From NCBI RefSeq assembly GCF_000381925.1, contig NZ_KB907307.1, forward strand, positions 1,426,001-1,490,000: a stretch of 64,000 nt of DNA. Reading direction: 5' to 3'. The DNA comes from Nocardia sp. BMG111209 (GTDB lineage: Bacteria > Actinomycetota > Actinomycetes > Mycobacteriales > Mycobacteriaceae). Numbering within the stretch: the stretch's first letter is position 1; each line of letters begins with the position of its first letter. A program made the position numbers and the translations under genes. Below, in pieces: positions 61,919-64,000 of the stretch. A model generated the notes under the pieces. That model had not been told where the DNA came from and searched no databases. It saw only the letters and a program-made list of their open reading frames with translations.

Positions 61919-61926
61919 TATACAGT
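61919..61926 (+). promoter_or_regulatory. Possible -10 of a leaderless TetR transcript
   Basis: TATACAGT ends 6 bases before the GTG at 61933, so the start codon would lie at the transcript end. TATA is flanked by an 8-base palindrome (TGTATACA). No -35 is clear. Confidence 0.4.
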
Positions 61927-61932
61927 CGACAG

Positions 61933-62514
61933 GTGCCCAGGCCCCCCGACCACGTCCGCCGCGCCGAACTGCTGTCCGGCGTCATCGGCTATCTCGGCGA
62001 ATACGGATTGACCGAATTGTCGCTACGTCCCCTCGCGGCGTACCTCGGCACGAGTTCCCGCATGCTGATCCACTATTTCGGCACCAAGGAGCAGATGCTG
62101 ATCGCCGCGCTGGAGACCCAGCGCCCGGACATCGCCGGAATGTTCGCGGACATACCGGATCTGGCGACCCTGCGCACGGTCATGAGCGAATCGTTCTGCG
62201 TGAACACCACCGCCGACTGGATCTCGAGCACCCGGGTGCTCCTCCAGGTCCTCGGCGTCGCCTCGATTCCGGACAGCCCCTTCCGCGGCTACGCCGAGGA
62301 CGCCGTCCACGTCCTGGTCGAAGCCCTCACCACCACCCTGTCCCGCTTCCACCCGACCGTAGCCGACCCCGAATCCACCGCCACGGTCCTGGTCTCCGGC
62401 ATCCGCGGCCTGCTCCAGGACCGATTGGTCACCGGCGACGACGACCGGGTCGACCGCGCCGCCCGCATGCTCATCGACCGGATGCTCACACCCGGCCCGT
62501 CCGCGGATCGATAG
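61933..62514 (+). CDS. TetR-family regulator
   Basis: A 193-residue TetR protein. The helix-turn-helix (GYLGEYGLTELSLRPLAAYLG, then SRMLIHYFGTKEQML) is clear. The ligand domain is unrecognised. It precedes an SRPBCC gene on the same strand by 33 bases, which it may regulate. Confidence 0.88.
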   Translation: MPRPPDHVRRAELLSGVIGYLGEYGLTELSLRPLAAYLGTSSRMLIHYFGTKEQMLIAALETQRPDIAGMFADIPDLATLRTVMSESFCVNTTADWISSTRVLLQVLGVASIPDSPFRGYAEDAVHVLVEALTTTLSRFHPTVADPESTATVLVSGIRGLLQDRLVTGDDDRVDRAARMLIDRMLTPGPSADR

Positions 62515-62547
62515 TCCAATAGAACAGGTTTCAGTTATTGTGCCCGC

Positions 62548-62988
62548 ATGGGTTTTGTGATCGATGAGAGCGTCGAGATCGGGGCGAGCGCCGAGATCGT
62601 GTGGCAGGTGCTCACCGATTTCGGCGCGTACGGGGAGTGGAATCCGTTCGCGCTGGAGTGCCGGACCACCTTGCGCCCCGGGGAGCCGATCGACATGCTG
62701 GTACAGCTGACCGGTTCCCAGCCGCGCAAACAGCGGGAGTTCATCCGAACCCACACGCCCGGAACGGAATTCAGCTACTCGATGAAGCCGATCCCGCTGG
62801 GTGCGCTGCACAGTCTGCGCACCCAGACCGTCACCCCGGTCTCGGCGGACCACTGCCGGTACCACTCGCACTTCGAACTTGCCGGGTGGTTGCAACCGGT
62901 GGTCGCCGCCTCGCTGGGGGCGGCGATGCGGCGCGGATTCGCGGGGATGACCGCCGGACTGCGGGAGCGGGCCGAGAAACTGGCCTGA
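62548..62988 (+). CDS. SRPBCC-family (START-like) ligand-binding protein
   Basis: A 146-residue protein with the SRPBCC helix-grip pattern (VEIGASAEIVWQVLTDFGAYGEWNPF at the start, HFELAGWLQPVVAASLGAAMRRGFAGM at the end). Members bind or modify hydrophobic ligands. No signal peptide. It is convergent with the ArsR-type gene 3 bases away. Confidence 0.88.
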   Translation: MGFVIDESVEIGASAEIVWQVLTDFGAYGEWNPFALECRTTLRPGEPIDMLVQLTGSQPRKQREFIRTHTPGTEFSYSMKPIPLGALHSLRTQTVTPVSADHCRYHSHFELAGWLQPVVAASLGAAMRRGFAGMTAGLRERAEKLA

Positions 62989-62991
62989 CGG

Positions 62992-63756
62992 TCAGGCCGG
63001 TAGCGCCACCCCGAGGATCCGGTCCAGTTCGTCCGCTCCGCGCTCGGTCAGGCGCAGCGCGCGCCGGGAATCCTGGCGCGCGACCCAGCCCGCCGACTCC
63101 ATCCGGGTGAGGATCGCCGCACCCAGCGCACCGCTGAGGTGGTGTCGCTGTTCGCTCCAGTCGACACAGAACCGCAGCAGCGGCCGTCGGCTGTCATTCG
63201 CGTCCGCGAGATCGACGCCGAGCTCGGCGAAGACCGATCCGGCCTCGGGACCCAGCCGATACGGATGTTCGGACAACGGCGCCGAAATCGGATCCCCTTG
63301 CGCGCGTTCGTTTCCCGCGTACCCGTCGGTGCGGACCAGGGCCTGCCGGTCGAGCAGGGCCGCGGTCACCGCGACACCCAGCCGCCCCGCGAGATGGTCG
63401 TAGCAACTGCGGGCCCGGCGCAGGGCGGCGGCCCGGGTGGACTGGCGCAGCGAGCGCACCGGGGGCGCCGGCGCCAGCACCGCCATCGCCTCGATCGCGG
63501 CCGCCACCTCCGGACTCGCCAGCCGGTAGTAGCGATGCCGGCCGGACCGTTCGACCACGAGCAGACCACCCCCGACCAGCCGTGACAGATGTTCGCTGGC
63601 CGTCGACGCCGCGACCCCCGCCTCCGCGGCGAGCACCGAGGCGGGCAGGGCGCGGCCGTCGGCCAGCGCCGCGAGCACCCGGGCCCGGGTCGGATCGGCC
63701 AGCAGCGTCCCGACGGCGGCGATATCGGCATATCCGTGCAGAGTTGTGTCGGACAT
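62992..63756 (-). CDS. ArsR-family winged-helix regulator
   Basis: A 254-residue regulator. The first 85 residues are an ArsR winged helix (LLADPTRARVLAALADGRALPASVLA, then ASTASEHLSRLVGGGLLVVERSGRHRYYRL). The C-terminal 160 residues are a long extra domain with a block like SSDWxExRHHLSG (here CVDWSEQRHHLSGALG). No metal-binding Cys cluster is seen. ATG at 63756 is used. Divergent from an MFS exporter with two perfect inverted repeats between them. Confidence 0.9.
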   Translation of the reverse strand: MSDTTLHGYADIAAVGTLLADPTRARVLAALADGRALPASVLAAEAGVAASTASEHLSRLVGGGLLVVERSGRHRYYRLASPEVAAAIEAMAVLAPAPPVRSLRQSTRAAALRRARSCYDHLAGRLGVAVTAALLDRQALVRTDGYAGNERAQGDPISAPLSEHPYRLGPEAGSVFAELGVDLADANDSRRPLLRFCVDWSEQRHHLSGALGAAILTRMESAGWVARQDSRRALRLTERGADELDRILGVALPA

Positions 63757-63780
63757 ACTCCGAGTCTGCCGCGCGGACAC

Positions 63781-63876
63781 TTCGGTGCCCACCGAAATGT
63801 CGCGGTGAGCTCAGGATCCCGATGCTCCGCAAGTCGGAACCCGCAGTGTGCGGCCATGTTTCGGTGCACACCGAAA
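63781..63876. promoter_or_regulatory. Two operators between the ArsR-type regulator and an MFS exporter
   Basis: TTCGGTG-CC-CACCGAA (63781-63796) and TTTCGGTG-CA-CACCGAAA (63859-63876), both perfect inverted repeats with the same arms, 79 bases apart centre to centre. They flank the 143-base divergent promoter region. Binding by the adjacent regulator is inferred. Confidence 0.8.
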
Positions 63877-63899
63877 CAACGGCGGGAAACACTACGAAC

Positions 63900-64000
63900 A
63901 TGGTTTCCTCGATTTCGCCACGATCGCCGTCCCGGCAGCGCGTCCTGGCGGTGATGTGCGCCGGCATGTTCCTGGTTCTGCTCGATGTCACCATCGTCAA
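63900..64000 (+). CDS. MFS transporter, N-terminal fragment
   Basis: The ATG at 63900 opens a frame that runs off the window. The visible 33 residues are a basic N-terminus then CAGMFLVLLDVTIVN, the start of helix 1 in DHA2-type drug exporters (motif LDxTIVN). It is divergent from the ArsR-type gene and likely its target. Confidence 0.85.
   Translation, partial: MVSSISPRSPSRQRVLAVMCAGMFLVLLDVTIV

Overview
The window is high-GC actinobacterial DNA with dense, tightly packed genes, many GTG starts and short ATGA/GTGA overlaps. The gene content points to a mycolic-acid actinomycete, most likely Nocardia or a close relative. This is inferred from an actinobacterial-type integration host factor, a KasA/KasB-like ketoacyl synthase, two conservons, F420/FMN luciferase-like oxidoreductases, a GabD2-type dehydrogenase and DUF4232/DUF1906 proteins. 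No organism-specific marker proves it.

Layout. 1-7 kb: an unrecognised partial gene, a membrane GGDEF protein, then a two-gene minus-strand operon. The operon encodes a membrane STAND-like NTPase and a small protein, which share the same short RHIM-like motif at the same residue positions. Upstream is a subtilisin-family protease with seven near-identical 54-residue repeats. 7-14 kb: a large LuxR regulator, a TetR/aldo-keto reductase divergent pair with two tandem operators, a lipoprotein, an MBL-fold hydrolase, tRNA-Leu(GAG) and a divergent mIHF. 14.5-24 kb: a fatty-acyl-reduction neighbourhood with a luciferase-like oxidoreductase, DUF2889, LuxC- and LuxE-like proteins, TetR, SDR, a second adenylate-forming protein, a patatin and a thioesterase. 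24-31.4 kb: a methyltransferase, a DUF885 hydrolase, and a branched-chain-type ABC transporter whose two permeases and one ATPase are fused into one chain. 31.4-42 kb: a nucleotidyltransferase, galU, TetR, a 14-TM-type exporter, ohr/ohrR, a LacI regulator beside an HsaA-like monooxygenase and an LLM oxidoreductase, a methyltransferase and a lipoprotein. 42-48 kb: a Sel1-like protein, an M50 protease, an IS1380-family element with visible terminal inverted repeats, a small lipoprotein, gabD2 and a LysE exporter. 48.4-56.4 kb: two complete conservons in tandem (kinase, roadblock, DUF742, GTPase, twice). 56.4-64 kb: a methionine-salvage operon with an MtnA-MtnB fusion, a KasA/B-like synthase with an operator in its promoter, a DUF1906 protein, TetR, SRPBCC, and an ArsR/MFS divergent pair with two perfect inverted repeats.

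The most notable system is the NTPase/small-protein operon at 1439-4089. Its motif resembles amyloid signalling motifs that link NLR-like receptors to their effectors. Coordinates of starts were chosen by Shine-Dalgarno spacing and overlap with the preceding gene; ambiguous cases are stated.
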